Shown here: positions 8,315 to 15,944 of the stretch, in pieces
Layout of the letters: each line of letters opens with the position of its first letter
Numbering within the stretch: position 1 is the first letter of the stretch
Assembly (NCBI GenBank): GCA_035571515.1
Contig: DATNCQ010000097.1
Location: 1-64,000, forward strand
Origin: Gp6-AA40 sp035571515
GTDB taxonomy: Bacteria; Acidobacteriota; Vicinamibacteria; Vicinamibacterales; UBA2999
DNA: 64,000 bases
Direction of reading: 5' to 3'
Translations under genes and position numbers: made by a program
The notes under the pieces: model-generated
Seen by the model: only the letters and a program-made list of their open reading frames with translations
The model's database searches: none
Told to the model about the DNA's origin: nothing

Positions 8315-9181
8315 TCAGTGCGCCGCGGGCGCTTCGCTGCTCTTCAGATCTGACTTGTACTTCTCGGCCTCGCTCTGCAGGCGGCTGATCAGCGCGCTCG
8401 GCGTGAGGCCGAACACCGCGGCCAGCACCAGCGTGAACGGCCGCTGGGTGATGTCGAAGATCGCCGCGAGCGGCGGCGCGGCCGCCGCCGCGCCGGTGTC
8501 GATGGCGGGCGTGATTTGCGCCGACAGCAGCGGCACGATGAGCGCGCCGCCCAGCGCGGCCAGCCCGCACAGCAGCGGCGTGTGCAGGAGGCGGGCGGCG
8601 GAGAGGCCGTAGTCCTCGACCGCGGTTTCCGCGGACGCATCGAGATAGAGGCGATTGAACAGGCCGACGGTCGCGCCGATGAGGAAGTAGGCGATCGCGC
8701 TCGTGAACGCCGGCCGCGGGACGCCTGCCAGCACCGCGAGCGCGACGAGCTGGTAGGTGACGAGCGCCGTCAGGATGATCGTTTTCAGCAGCTGGTTGCG
8801 GGCCCGCACCAGCGCGAGCCGCCGGTCGTCACGATACTCGTTGATCGCGCGGCGGACCTGCCGGATCAGCCGGCGCGCGATGAGGTCGTCGCCAGAGTGA
8901 AACGGCGGCGCGAGACCCGCGACGACCGACGCCGAGGCCGGGACCACGCCCGCGGAAACCCCCGCGTTGAAGGCCAGCACGCTGGCCGCGCGCTGCAGCT
9001 GGTCGAGCAGCAGATCGCGATTCTCGAGGTTCGATCCCTGAAGTCGAAGCGTATCCCGCGTCGCCTCGGCGATCAGCTCGTCGGGCGGCGCGGCGAACAG
9101 CTTCTCCTCCTCGGCGCGATGCAGGCGCTCCCACAACCTCACGTATCCGTAGCCGAGCGCCCACTCGAGGGAGGTGGTCAT
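8315..9181 (-). CDS. integral membrane protein of unknown function
   Basis: 288 residues starting at the ATG at 9181 that shares one base with the stop of the preceding gene (TGATG), so the pair is translationally coupled. The N-terminal ~120 residues are charged and helical (ERLHRAEEEKLFAAPPDEL), probably cytoplasmic. Four hydrophobic segments follow: around TIILTALVTYQLVALAVLAG, AIAYFLIGATVGLF, LLCGLAALGGALIVPLL and PFTLVLAAVFGLTPSALIS. The C-terminus is a short charged tail. No family is recognised. With the gene upstream it may form a two-component membrane complex. Confidence 0.65.
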   Translation of the reverse strand: MTTSLEWALGYGYVRLWERLHRAEEEKLFAAPPDELIAEATRDTLRLQGSNLENRDLLLDQLQRAASVLAFNAGVSAGVVPASASVVAGLAPPFHSGDDLIARRLIRQVRRAINEYRDDRRLALVRARNQLLKTIILTALVTYQLVALAVLAGVPRPAFTSAIAYFLIGATVGLFNRLYLDASAETAVEDYGLSAARLLHTPLLCGLAALGGALIVPLLSAQITPAIDTGAAAAAPPLAAIFDITQRPFTLVLAAVFGLTPSALISRLQSEAEKYKSDLKSSEAPAAH

Positions 9182-9612
9182 CACCGCGGATGTTGCAGCT
9201 GCGAAATCAGCCGCCGGCGTTCCTCGTCGGAGGCGGTGGACGACAGCGCGGCGCCGAGCTCCTGGGCGAGCGCCTGCAGCTGGGTCTCGGCGGATGCCGG
9301 CATCGGGTCCGCGCGCATCGTCTCCATGCGCGTCATCAGCTCCTTGTGAATCGACCGGTTGGCGCGGTCGACCGGCAGGTAGGCGATGACGGCGACGCCC
9401 ATCACCAGCCACGACGCGCCGCCGACGAGCAGCCCCGCCAGCACGGCGCGAACGCCGTCCACGCCGAGGATGAAGATTGCGCCCGTGACAACGCCGATGA
9501 CGATCGACCCTACCGGCGAGGTCACGATCAGGCCGGCCATCAGCTTGGCGCGCCAGCTCGCCTGGCGCGGCTCGGGTCGGGGCACGGGTGACGCGTCCGG
9601 TTCCGTCGGCAC
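9181..9612 (-). CDS. small two-helix membrane protein
   Basis: 143 residues if started at the GTG at 9612; the frame also runs back to 9699, but that stretch has no membrane or signal character. A Pro/Arg-rich cytoplasmic start is followed by two transmembrane segments (LMAGLIVTSPVGSIVIGVVTGAIF and AVLAGLLVGGASWLVMGVAVIAYL, described here by position ~50-105) and a C-terminal helical region rich in Glu/Gln/Ala (AETQLQALAQELGAAL), likely a coiled coil, ending in an SHOCT-like short helix (DEERRRLISQLQ). It overlaps the next gene by one base. Function unknown; start uncertain because no good ribosome site is visible. Confidence 0.55.
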   Translation of the reverse strand: MPTEPDASPVPRPEPRQASWRAKLMAGLIVTSPVGSIVIGVVTGAIFILGVDGVRAVLAGLLVGGASWLVMGVAVIAYLPVDRANRSIHKELMTRMETMRADPMPASAETQLQALAQELGAALSSTASDEERRRLISQLQHPR

Positions 9613-9715
9613 GGCCGCGACTCTACTTGAACGGCCCGCCTGCCACAAGGCGCGAGCGGGTTTCCCCGTGCAAGCCGGCGACCACGGCGCCGCCGGCATC
9701 GCTACTCAGCGCTCC

Positions 9716-10081
9716 AACCCGTGGGGCGTCACCGTGTCGTCGGTCGAGATGCGCGACGTCGTCATCCCGGGCGCGCTGCAGGATGCGATGTCGCGGGAGG
9801 CGCAGGCCGCGCGCGAGAAGCAGGCGCGCATCATCCTCGGCGAGGCGGAGAAGGAAATCGCGCACTCGTTCCAGGAGGCGGCGAGGATGTACCAGAACAA
9901 TCCCACCGCGCTGCACCTGCGCGCGATGAACATGCTGTACGAGGGCCTCAAGGAGAAGGGCGCCATGATGATCGTCCCGAGCAGTGCGGTGGAATCGATG
10001 GGGATGGGCGGCCTGCTCGGCGCGGCGGCGCTGCGCCAGCAGTCGCTGACGGCAGCCCGGCCCGAGGACGCGGCGCAGTAG
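9716..10081 (+). pseudogene. 5'-truncated slipin/stomatin (SPFH) remnant
   Basis: The frame from 9716 reads NPWGVTVSSVEMRDVVIPG, then LQDAMSREAQAAREKQARII and a helical GEAEKEIAHSFQEAARMY tract, then ALHLRAMNMLYEGLKEKGAMMIVPSSAVE. This is the C-terminal half of the SPFH/slipin family (usual WGV..VEIKDV..P and AMAxQAEAERERRAxII signatures). The N-terminal membrane anchor and first half of the SPFH domain are missing: upstream of 9716 the frame is non-homologous sequence overlapping the divergent gene. A GTG at 9734 could start a ~115-residue product, so translation is not excluded. Called pseudogene because roughly half the family length is lost. Confidence 0.6.
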
Positions 10082-10252
10082 ACCAGCATGCGTGCCGGCC
10101 GGCGGGGGGCCTCGCCGGCGTTTGGCAATCGCGAGCCGACTCGGTAATCTGTGCAGCACCCCCCTGCTGCGGCTCGCCGGAGCGCCTGCTGACGCTCGAG
10201 GCTCTGCGCGAATCGTCCCCTGGCGCCGATATGACCTTCTAAGGAGCACTAC

Positions 10253-10936
10253 ATGCAGAAGCACATGCGCGCTCGACGTTCGATGATGTCAGGCCTGGGG
10301 GCCGCCGCCGTGGGCGTGGCTCTGACCGCCAGGCCTGCCGCCGGGCAGAACGCGGCCGGCCGCTTTCAGGCGGCGCGTCATCAGCAGGATGCCTGGCTCG
10401 ATGCCATCGCGGGAAAGCATCGCATCTTCATCGACGCGTCCACGCCGCGCGGCGCGGGCGAGGCGATGCTGTACGCCAACAACCTGTACACGGCAAACAA
10501 GGCCGGCTACTCGCTGCCGGAAAACGACATCGTCGTGGTGGCCTGCCTCCGGCACTTCGCGACGGTCTTCGCGTTCAACGACGCCATGTGGGCCAAGTAC
10601 GGAAAGCCGTTCAGCACGATGGTGGAGTTCACCGATCCGAAGACGAAGCAGGCGCCGTCGGCCAACCTGTTGAACTCGGCCGAGTTCGGCCTGGCATTGC
10701 CGAACCTCGGAACGACGATCGACTCGGTCGTCAAGCGCGGCACGCGCTTCGCGGTGTGCGACATGGCGACGCACTTCTTCGCGGCGCAGGTGGCGATGAT
10801 GACGGGTGGAAACGCCGACGCGGTCTACAAGGAGCTCGTGGCGAACACGATCCCGAACAGCCACATGGTCGCGGCAGGGGTCGTCGCGGTCAATCGCGCG
10901 CAGGAGTACGGCTATACGCTGCTGAGCACGCTGTGA
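10253..10936 (+). CDS. Tat-exported DsrE-like protein
   Basis: 227 residues; ATG preceded by AAGGAGCACTAC. The N-terminus has a twin-arginine-type signal (RARRSMMSGLGAAAVGVAL, cleavage near PAAG). The mature part has an alternating alpha/beta pattern with LYANNLYTANKAGYSL, NDIVVVACLRHFATVFAF and a late GTRFAVCDMATHFFAAQVA segment carrying a cysteine in a position like that of DsrE/DsrF-fold proteins. That fold underlies sulfur-relay and small-molecule binding proteins; exported versions of unknown role are common in Acidobacteria. No neighbours in an operon: the upstream gene is a remnant and a repeat array follows. Confidence 0.6.
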   Translation: MQKHMRARRSMMSGLGAAAVGVALTARPAAGQNAAGRFQAARHQQDAWLDAIAGKHRIFIDASTPRGAGEAMLYANNLYTANKAGYSLPENDIVVVACLRHFATVFAFNDAMWAKYGKPFSTMVEFTDPKTKQAPSANLLNSAEFGLALPNLGTTIDSVVKRGTRFAVCDMATHFFAAQVAMMTGGNADAVYKELVANTIPNSHMVAAGVVAVNRAQEYGYTLLSTL

Positions 10937-10950
10937 TCGCTTCGCCGGCT

Positions 10951-11180
10951 GGTTGGTAGTTGGTCGTTGGTAGTTGGTCGTTGGTGGTGGGCTGCCGGGT
11001 CCGCGGCGCGCGGGAATCAGCCGCGTCGCGGAACCCGGCCCACGTACGTGGGGCGGGTGCCGCCGAGCACCGGTGCCACGCGACGGCGGACCCGCCGGTG
11101 CGCAACGCGGTCCCTTCAAGTCGGCCAACCACTAATCACTAACTACCAACTACCAACCACCAACAACCACCAACCAACCA
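10951..11180. repeat. heptamer-repeat inverted array (array A) with internal GC hairpin
   Basis: Left arm 10951-10990 is a run of TTGGTNN heptamers (TTGGTAG, TTGGTCG, TTGGTAG, TTGGTCG, TTGGTGG). Right arm 11125-11180 is the inverted form (AACTACC, AACTACC, AACCACC, then irregular ACCAACC units). The arms could pair over a ~135-base loop that itself contains a second repeat type (10994-11047). The array fills the space between the stop of the DsrE-like gene and the stop of the convergent MBL gene, consistent with a bidirectional terminator or RNA-end protector. Confidence 0.65.
10994..11047. repeat. GCCGGGTCCGCG...CGCGGAACCCGGC dispersed repeat, copy 1
   Basis: GCCGGGTCCGCG at its start and CGCGGAACCCGGCCCACGTAC at its end form an imperfect stem. 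The same ends are found in the tandem copies at 21713-21830, so this is a dispersed intergenic element rather than chance. It lies inside heptamer array A. The core between the arms differs between copies. Confidence 0.55.
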
Positions 11181-11181
11181 G

Positions 11182-12741
11182 CTAGTTCGTCGCCTTCCCG
11201 CCCGGCACGAACTGCGTCATGAAGATCAGCGAGTCGAGGAACTGCTTGTTCGTGACGTAGTCGCCGTGAATCGGCGCGTGGTACTCGACGTCGAGCTTCC
11301 GCAGGGTGATGTTGCCCGCCAGGTTCTGCAGCCACGGCGCGTGCCCGAGCGGCTCCCCTTCGATGACGTTCCGCGCGTCGTTCGGCATGTAGATGTCGGG
11401 CTGCGTCAGGATCTTGCCGCCCGGGAAGTACAGCATCAGCATCGAGTCGGCGTGCGAGTTGTCGCGGATGTGGTACATGTTCACCGTCATCGTCGAGTCG
11501 CGCAGCACACCGGTGTCGTCGACCGCGGTGATCTTCGGCAGCTTGACGTTCCCCTTCTTCGCGAGGTCGTCGGGGTTGATCGTGTGCGGCCGCGAGAGCA
11601 CGTCGTTGACGTAGGTGACGTTGCTCCGGTGCGTGATGATCTCGGTGATGCCGTTGGCCACCGCCAGGCGCACGCCGCCCGTGTGGTCGCCGTGGTGATG
11701 GGTGACGAGCAGCGTCGTCACCGGCTTGTTCGGCCGCAGCTCCTTCGCCTTCGCCAGCACGGCGCGCACGCGCTCGTCGTTCGGCGCCTCGATGAGCAGC
11801 ATGTGATCCGAGAACTCCGCCAGCAGGCTCTTGTGCGTCGTCCCCTCGACGTACCACAGCCCCTTCGCAATCTCGCGCGCGGTCGTCATCGGCGGCGCCG
11901 GCGGCGCCCCCGGTGCCGCTGACCGGACGTTGGCGGGCGCGGCGAGGTTGCCGGCATCGGCATCGACGCTCTGTGTGAGGATGCGGACGTCGGCGCTGGG
12001 CCAGCGATCGGTGCGGGTCGTGATGCGTGCCGGCAGCTGCAGTCCGTTGACCACCGAATATTCACCGAACGACGCCTCGACCGCCGTATCGCCCATCGTC
12101 GGGCTGTCGGTCATCTGGATGATGCGTGACGGCAGCCTCGTGCTGCTGTTGATGGCGAGCGTCAGCGTGACGCCGCCGCTCGTGATGTCCACGAGCCGTT
12201 CGGCGCCCTGCGTGCGGCCGTTCGCCAGCTTCGCGGACGGATCGAGCGCCGCGCGCACGAGGGTCAACGGATGGCGGAGGTACTCCGCCCGGCGTCCAAC
12301 GGCCTGGCCGCCGAACACGCGCGTGGCGTTGCCGTTGCCCGCGACGTTGAACGCGACGTCGCCGTCGAGCCCCTGGACCACGCGCTCGGCCCCGACGCCC
12401 TGGTAGTACGGGTACTGCGACGCGCGGACCACCTCGAAGCGCGCACGCGTGTTCGCGAGGTCGTAGGTCCGCTTGTAGTCGCGGATCTGCCACACGTCGG
12501 ACTGCAGGCCGAGCTCGTCGTAGCGCAGCGACTGGCCGACGTTCAAATCGTGGCCGCCGCCCTGCACGACGAGCGTCTTGACCGCGAGGATGCGGTCGCG
12601 GCCGCCCATCGCGGCCGCCGCATCGGCGACGACCTGCTTGTCCCGAGCAAGGTCGAGGGGCTGTTCCGTCGATTGGGCGCGCAACGCCGGCACCAGAAGA
12701 GCGATGGACGCAAGGACGAGGCCGAGAGTTTTGTGATTCAT
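11182..12741 (-). CDS. secreted MBL-fold metallohydrolase with long N-terminal domain (paralogue 1)
   Basis: 519 residues, signal peptide ending at LRAQ. Residues ~30-285 form an N-terminal domain of beta strands with DLNVGQSLRYDELGL and LDGDVAFNVAG, which I read as LolA-like. Residues ~290-519 are an MBL domain: the zinc motif HHHGDH at 348-353, NSHADSMLMLYFPGGKIL with the next His, PDIY with the bridging Asp, and PIHGDYV with the last His, so all metal ligands are present. The family hydrolyses esters, lactones or beta-lactams; the substrate is not evident. Three related proteins lie at 16977, 24454 and 26050. ATG has AGGAGC upstream. Ends in heptamer array A. Confidence 0.82.
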   Translation of the reverse strand: MNHKTLGLVLASIALLVPALRAQSTEQPLDLARDKQVVADAAAAMGGRDRILAVKTLVVQGGGHDLNVGQSLRYDELGLQSDVWQIRDYKRTYDLANTRARFEVVRASQYPYYQGVGAERVVQGLDGDVAFNVAGNGNATRVFGGQAVGRRAEYLRHPLTLVRAALDPSAKLANGRTQGAERLVDITSGGVTLTLAINSSTRLPSRIIQMTDSPTMGDTAVEASFGEYSVVNGLQLPARITTRTDRWPSADVRILTQSVDADAGNLAAPANVRSAAPGAPPAPPMTTAREIAKGLWYVEGTTHKSLLAEFSDHMLLIEAPNDERVRAVLAKAKELRPNKPVTTLLVTHHHGDHTGGVRLAVANGITEIITHRSNVTYVNDVLSRPHTINPDDLAKKGNVKLPKITAVDDTGVLRDSTMTVNMYHIRDNSHADSMLMLYFPGGKILTQPDIYMPNDARNVIEGEPLGHAPWLQNLAGNITLRKLDVEYHAPIHGDYVTNKQFLDSLIFMTQFVPGGKATN

Positions 12742-12754
12742 ACAGCTCCTACGT

Positions 12755-12774
12755 GGTCCGCCTGAAGGCGGACC
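12755..12774. repeat. 9-bp GC hairpin of a dispersed intergenic family
   Basis: GGTCCGCCT at 12755-12763 pairs perfectly with AGGCGGACC at 12766-12774, flanked by ACGT and CCTACC. It lies in the 57-base spacer between the lipocalin-like gene and the MBL gene, both on the minus strand. It is related in form to the stems at 3495 and 29919. Confidence 0.6.
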
Positions 12775-12798
12775 CTACCGATGGCCCACCCGCATGTG

Positions 12799-13743
12799 TC
12801 ACCGCTTGAAATCGGGCCACATGTCCCTGACGCCGGCGAGCCGCTTCAACGTGAGCGTGTTGCGCACCTGCTGGCCGTCGAGCGTCGTTGGCGGAAAGAT
12901 GAGCGTGACCTGCGGTTCCTTGAGCTCGAAGTTGCGCATGAACGACCCGCCGACGGCCGTCGGGTTCGCGGCGCCCAGCTGATAGTGGAACATCGTGCGC
13001 GTCTTCGGCTGCACGATGTAGGTGCCGTAGTACGACACGGACCCCTGCCACGCGGCGCGCGCTTCATCGGGCGTCGGCGTCGGCCCGGCGAACGGCTTGC
13101 GGCCGGGCGGCCCCAGGTAGAGCACCGCCATGTGGCCCGTCGGCGTGTAGACGATGACGCTCGGGTCGCGGTAGGCGGGCCGGAGGTTCGTGCCCGCGGC
13201 GTTGTAGAGGCCGGCGCCCGTCCACTGCCAGAAGCCGACGACGGGCTCCTGCCACTCGGGCAAGGCCTCGAGCTCCGGGATCCGCTCCCACGTGGATTTC
13301 GTGACCGTTCCGCCGGCGGCGGACGCGTCGATGAGCACGAGCTGCGTCCCCCTGCGTTCGAACGATCGCGTGAACCGCTGCCCCATGCGGCCGGGATCGA
13401 GATGGCCGTCGACGTGATACGACGCCGTCGCTCCCTCGACCGTCGTCGTGCCCCAGAACGCCTGGTAGGTCGTGAACTGTTCCGCGGGGTTGAGCGTCGC
13501 GGGACGCGCCGCCTGCGACACGATCTCGATGACGTAGCCGTTGCCCGACTGGATCAGCAGGCCGACCGGGTTCGGCACGCGCGCCAGCGACTGAGCGGAG
13601 GATCCGCGCTCCAACCCTGAGAGCTGCCAGGTGCCAACGATCGGCTGCATCGGCGCCGGGGCGCCCTGGGCGCTCATGGACGTCGACAGCTGCGCGGCGA
13701 GAAGCGCGCAGAGGGCAACGGCGACAACGCGCGTGGGGATCAT
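12799..13743 (-). CDS. exported protein with two lipocalin-like domains
   Basis: 314 residues from the ATG at 13743, which starts a signal peptide (MIPTRVVAVALCALLAAQL, cleavage near SAQG). Two tandem beta-barrel repeats resemble the Pfam 'lipocalin-like' (Lipocalin_5) pattern: IVGTWQLSGLER ... GLLIQSGNGYVIEIV in the first half and VVGFWQWTGAGLYN ... VIVYTPTGHMAVLYLGP in the second. Such domains bind small hydrophobic molecules or serve in secondary metabolism. Upstream of a MBL hydrolase on the same strand with a 57-base gap, so the two may be co-transcribed and share a substrate. The frame continues to 13986, but that region overlaps the divergent gene and has no signal. Confidence 0.68.
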   Translation of the reverse strand: MIPTRVVAVALCALLAAQLSTSMSAQGAPAPMQPIVGTWQLSGLERGSSAQSLARVPNPVGLLIQSGNGYVIEIVSQAARPATLNPAEQFTTYQAFWGTTTVEGATASYHVDGHLDPGRMGQRFTRSFERRGTQLVLIDASAAGGTVTKSTWERIPELEALPEWQEPVVGFWQWTGAGLYNAAGTNLRPAYRDPSVIVYTPTGHMAVLYLGPPGRKPFAGPTPTPDEARAAWQGSVSYYGTYIVQPKTRTMFHYQLGAANPTAVGGSFMRNFELKEPQVTLIFPPTTLDGQQVRNTLTLKRLAGVRDMWPDFKR

Positions 13744-13814
13744 CGCAGGAACCTTCGGCTGAAAATCGGCGGCTAGCATACACCCGCGTCCCTGGGTGCG
13801 GCGCAGGCGCAACA

Positions 13815-13834
13815 GCACCGGCCGCGGCCGGTGC
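13815..13834. promoter_or_regulatory. 20-bp perfect palindrome in a divergent spacer
   Basis: GCACCGGCCG followed directly by CGGCCGGTGC, symmetric without mismatch, in the 191-base spacer between the divergently transcribed lipocalin-like gene and the secreted protein at 13935. Position and perfect dyad symmetry fit a regulator-binding operator; a GC-driven coincidence is possible. Nothing else is evident in the spacer apart from the AGGAGGT ribosome site at 13922. Confidence 0.35.
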
Positions 13835-13934
13835 GGTCGCGGCAATGTGTCTGCCACCACGCCGTCAACGGGTGTAACATCCGCTTCCGCCAGCCGCCCG
13901 GGCGGCCCCGGACACGAAGGCAGGAGGTAGTGTG

Positions 13935-14579
13935 ATGCGCCTGATTCCACTCGTTCCCGCGTTGATCCTCGTCCTGGCGGGACCATCAGTCGCGCAGGAA
14001 TGGATCGAATACGTCAGCAAAACGGATCTGTTCACGATCAATTTCCCCGCACAGCCCACGGTCCGGGACATCACCTGGCACACCGAATACAACCTCGACA
14101 TCCCGGGTCATGTTCACGCCGTGGAGAGCGGCGGGAACCGCTACTCGGTCACGGTCGTCGACTACTCGGGCGTGCAGCAGATGCACGCCGACCGCGTCAA
14201 GGGCTGCACGCTCTACCCCGACCAGTGCAACAACCCGTACGTCGCCGAACTGCGGGGTGCCGTGGATTACGCGACGTGGAATTTCCTCAAGAAGGACCCG
14301 AAGGTCACCTACTTCGCCTACGGGAACACGGACCGCATCGAGGCCCGCCGCATCCAGCTCACCAACCCGGACAAGACGCGCACGTTCGCGCAGCTGCTGA
14401 TGCACGAGAACCGTCTCTACATCTTCGAAGCGACGGTGACCGCGTCGTCGCCCTCGCCCGCGCTCTTCCAACAGTCGGTGGGATTCATCGACAAGAACGG
14501 CGTCAGGATTCGGTACAACTCGATCTACTCCAACGCGTATCCGCCGCCGACCCGGGTGCAGTACAACCCCGGCCCCTAG
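13935..14579 (+). CDS. secreted protein of unknown function
   Basis: 214 residues from the ATG at 13935, which has AGGAGGT six bases upstream; an in-frame GTG three bases earlier is too close to that site. Signal peptide MRLIPLVPALILVLAGPSVAQ. The mature part has a start seen in many small periplasmic proteins (WIEYVSKTDLFTINFPAQPTV), two cysteines in GCTLYPDQCNNPY that may pair, and beta-strand-rich sequence to the end. It resembles uncharacterised Acidobacterial and rhizobial exported proteins with the FTINFPAQP start; no function is known to me. Followed by the octamer repeat and the SnoaL-like gene. Confidence 0.7.
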   Translation: MRLIPLVPALILVLAGPSVAQEWIEYVSKTDLFTINFPAQPTVRDITWHTEYNLDIPGHVHAVESGGNRYSVTVVDYSGVQQMHADRVKGCTLYPDQCNNPYVAELRGAVDYATWNFLKKDPKVTYFAYGNTDRIEARRIQLTNPDKTRTFAQLLMHENRLYIFEATVTASSPSPALFQQSVGFIDKNGVRIRYNSIYSNAYPPPTRVQYNPGP

Positions 14580-14582
14580 TCC

Positions 14583-14605
14583 AACGAGACACGGAGACAC
14601 GGAGA
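14583..14605. repeat. octamer repeat GAGACACGGAGACACGGAGA, left copy flanking the SnoaL-like gene
   Basis: Two full GACACGGA-type units in 8-base steps. The inverted partner lies on the other side of the next gene at 15498-15526, so the SnoaL-like gene sits between facing copies. Same family as the array at 8243-8312. Confidence 0.6.
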
Positions 14606-14634
14606 TCCTTTTTGGTTCACCCGGAGGGATAGCC

Positions 14635-15462
14635 ATGAGTGAATCCGAGAACGTGGAACTGGTGAAGGCCGCGTACGCCGCCTTCGATCGCGGCGACCTT
14701 GCGGGCCTGCTCGAGATGCTGGCGCCGGACATCGAATGGAACTGGCCGGCTGTCAGGGACATTCCACATTCCGGGCCTTGCCGCGGGCGTGACGCCGTGG
14801 CCCGAGTCTTCGAAATATTCTCGACCGTTGACGAGCCGATCGCGTACGACCGCCACGAGTTCATCGCACAGGGTGACCGTGTGGTGGTCCTGAGTACGTA
14901 TCGCGCGCGGGCGAAGTCCTCGGGACGAACGTTCGAGACCGACGTCATTCAGGCGTGGACCGTGCGCAACGGACAGATCGCACGGTTCGACATCCAGTAC
15001 AACACCGTCGCGGCGGTCGAGGCGTATCGCGTGGCGCCCGCCACCGACCACGCGGCCATCGCCAGCCGCCGCGGGGAATTCGTCGACGCCTTCAACGCCG
15101 CAGACGTGCAGCGGATGGCGGCGCTGCTCACCGACGACCACATCGGCATGCCTCCAAACCGGCCGGCGCTTCGTGGCGCACGCGCGTCGATCGAGTTCTG
15201 GCGCGAGGGCATGGCCGCGGCGACGTCGCGGTTCACCGTGCTGCCGCAGGATCTGACCGTCGACGGCGACGTGGCCGTCGATCGCTTCGACTGGGCGATC
15301 GACAGCACGCCGCGCGGCGGCGGCGCGCCCATCCGTGACGAGGGCAAGTGCGTGTGGATCTGGCGCCGCGAGAGCGACGGCGCGTGGAAGGTGGCGAGCG
15401 CTGTCTGGAACAGCGACCTCGCCACCGCCGGCTTGTGGTCAGGCGCGGGCGTCCCGCGCTGA
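14635..15462 (+). CDS. cytoplasmic protein with two SnoaL/NTF2-like domains
   Basis: 275 residues without signal peptide. First domain ~1-130: NVELVKAAYAAFDRGDLAGL, MLAPDIEWNW, then strands ending RNGQIARFDIQYNT. Second domain ~140-265: RRGEFVDAFNAADVQRMAAL, DDHIGMPPNRPA, then VWIWRRESDGAWKVASAVWNSD, which is the DUF4440/SnoaL_3 style ending. These cone-shaped alpha+beta folds act as isomerases, cyclases or ligand binders and tandem fusions are uncommon. ATG has CCGGAGGGATAGCC before it. It is the only gene of its stretch that looks cytosolic, and it is bracketed by facing octamer repeats. Confidence 0.75.
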   Translation: MSESENVELVKAAYAAFDRGDLAGLLEMLAPDIEWNWPAVRDIPHSGPCRGRDAVARVFEIFSTVDEPIAYDRHEFIAQGDRVVVLSTYRARAKSSGRTFETDVIQAWTVRNGQIARFDIQYNTVAAVEAYRVAPATDHAAIASRRGEFVDAFNAADVQRMAALLTDDHIGMPPNRPALRGARASIEFWREGMAAATSRFTVLPQDLTVDGDVAVDRFDWAIDSTPRGGGAPIRDEGKCVWIWRRESDGAWKVASAVWNSDLATAGLWSGAGVPR

Positions 15463-15497
15463 CGACTGCGGCAACTGGAGAACAGATTTCTAAAAAC

Positions 15498-15526
15498 TCC
15501 GTCTCTCCGTGCCTCCGTGGCTCGTA
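15498..15526. repeat. octamer repeat, right (inverted) copy flanking the SnoaL-like gene
   Basis: CTCCGTCTCTCCGTGCCTCCGTGGCTCGT in 8-base steps is the reverse-complement type of the copy at 14583. It lies between the stops of the convergent SnoaL-like gene and the DUF6152 gene, so it may end both transcripts. Confidence 0.6.
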
Positions 15527-15530
15527 ACCG

Positions 15531-15944
15531 CTACTGCGACGGAGGCACGGACGTGTTCAGCGGTGCCGATGACGCGGCGCCCAGCTTCGTGCCGTCGGCC
15601 AGCACCACCTGCAGGATGCGTCCGAGCGGGCGCCCGTTCTTCACCGGCTCCACGGTGATGGTCACCTGGTCGCCCCCCTTGAACGAATCCTTCCGGTAGC
15701 CGGCCGGGAAGATCACGTTCGGCGCCTGCCCCTCGGCGATCCACCGCACCACCTGGCCGTCCTCGCCGGTGACGTCGAGGCTCAGCAGGCAGTGCGGGTT
15801 GGAATACACCCACGTCGCGACCGTGCCCTTCAGCGTCACGCGCTTCCCCGAATCGAACGCCGCGCTGCCGTGGTGCGCGGCCACGCGCAGCGGAATCGCC
15901 AGGACGACGGCCGTAATAGACGCGATGACGAACGCACGCTTCAT
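15531..15944 (-). CDS. DUF6152 exported small protein
   Basis: 137 residues; ATG overlaps the TGA of the upstream gene (ATGA), so translation is coupled. Signal peptide MKRAFVIASITAVVLAIPLRVAA is followed directly by HHGSAAFDSGKRV. The DUF6152 core follows: LKGTVATWVYSNPHCLLSL, a W-IAEGQAPNVIFPAGYRKDS stretch, GDQVTITVEPVKNGRP and a final strand LQVVLADGTKLG. Length is typical for the family. In this locus the GRWxxDxTF-type partner comes first and DUF6152 second, the reverse of the order at 4381 and 58528, which argues that the association itself is selected. Confidence 0.85.
   Translation of the reverse strand: MKRAFVIASITAVVLAIPLRVAAHHGSAAFDSGKRVTLKGTVATWVYSNPHCLLSLDVTGEDGQVVRWIAEGQAPNVIFPAGYRKDSFKGGDQVTITVEPVKNGRPLGRILQVVLADGTKLGAASSAPLNTSVPPSQ

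Noticed and set aside
10951..11180. CRISPR array
   Set aside because: Units are seven bases with no spacers, in inverted arms; no cas gene is present.
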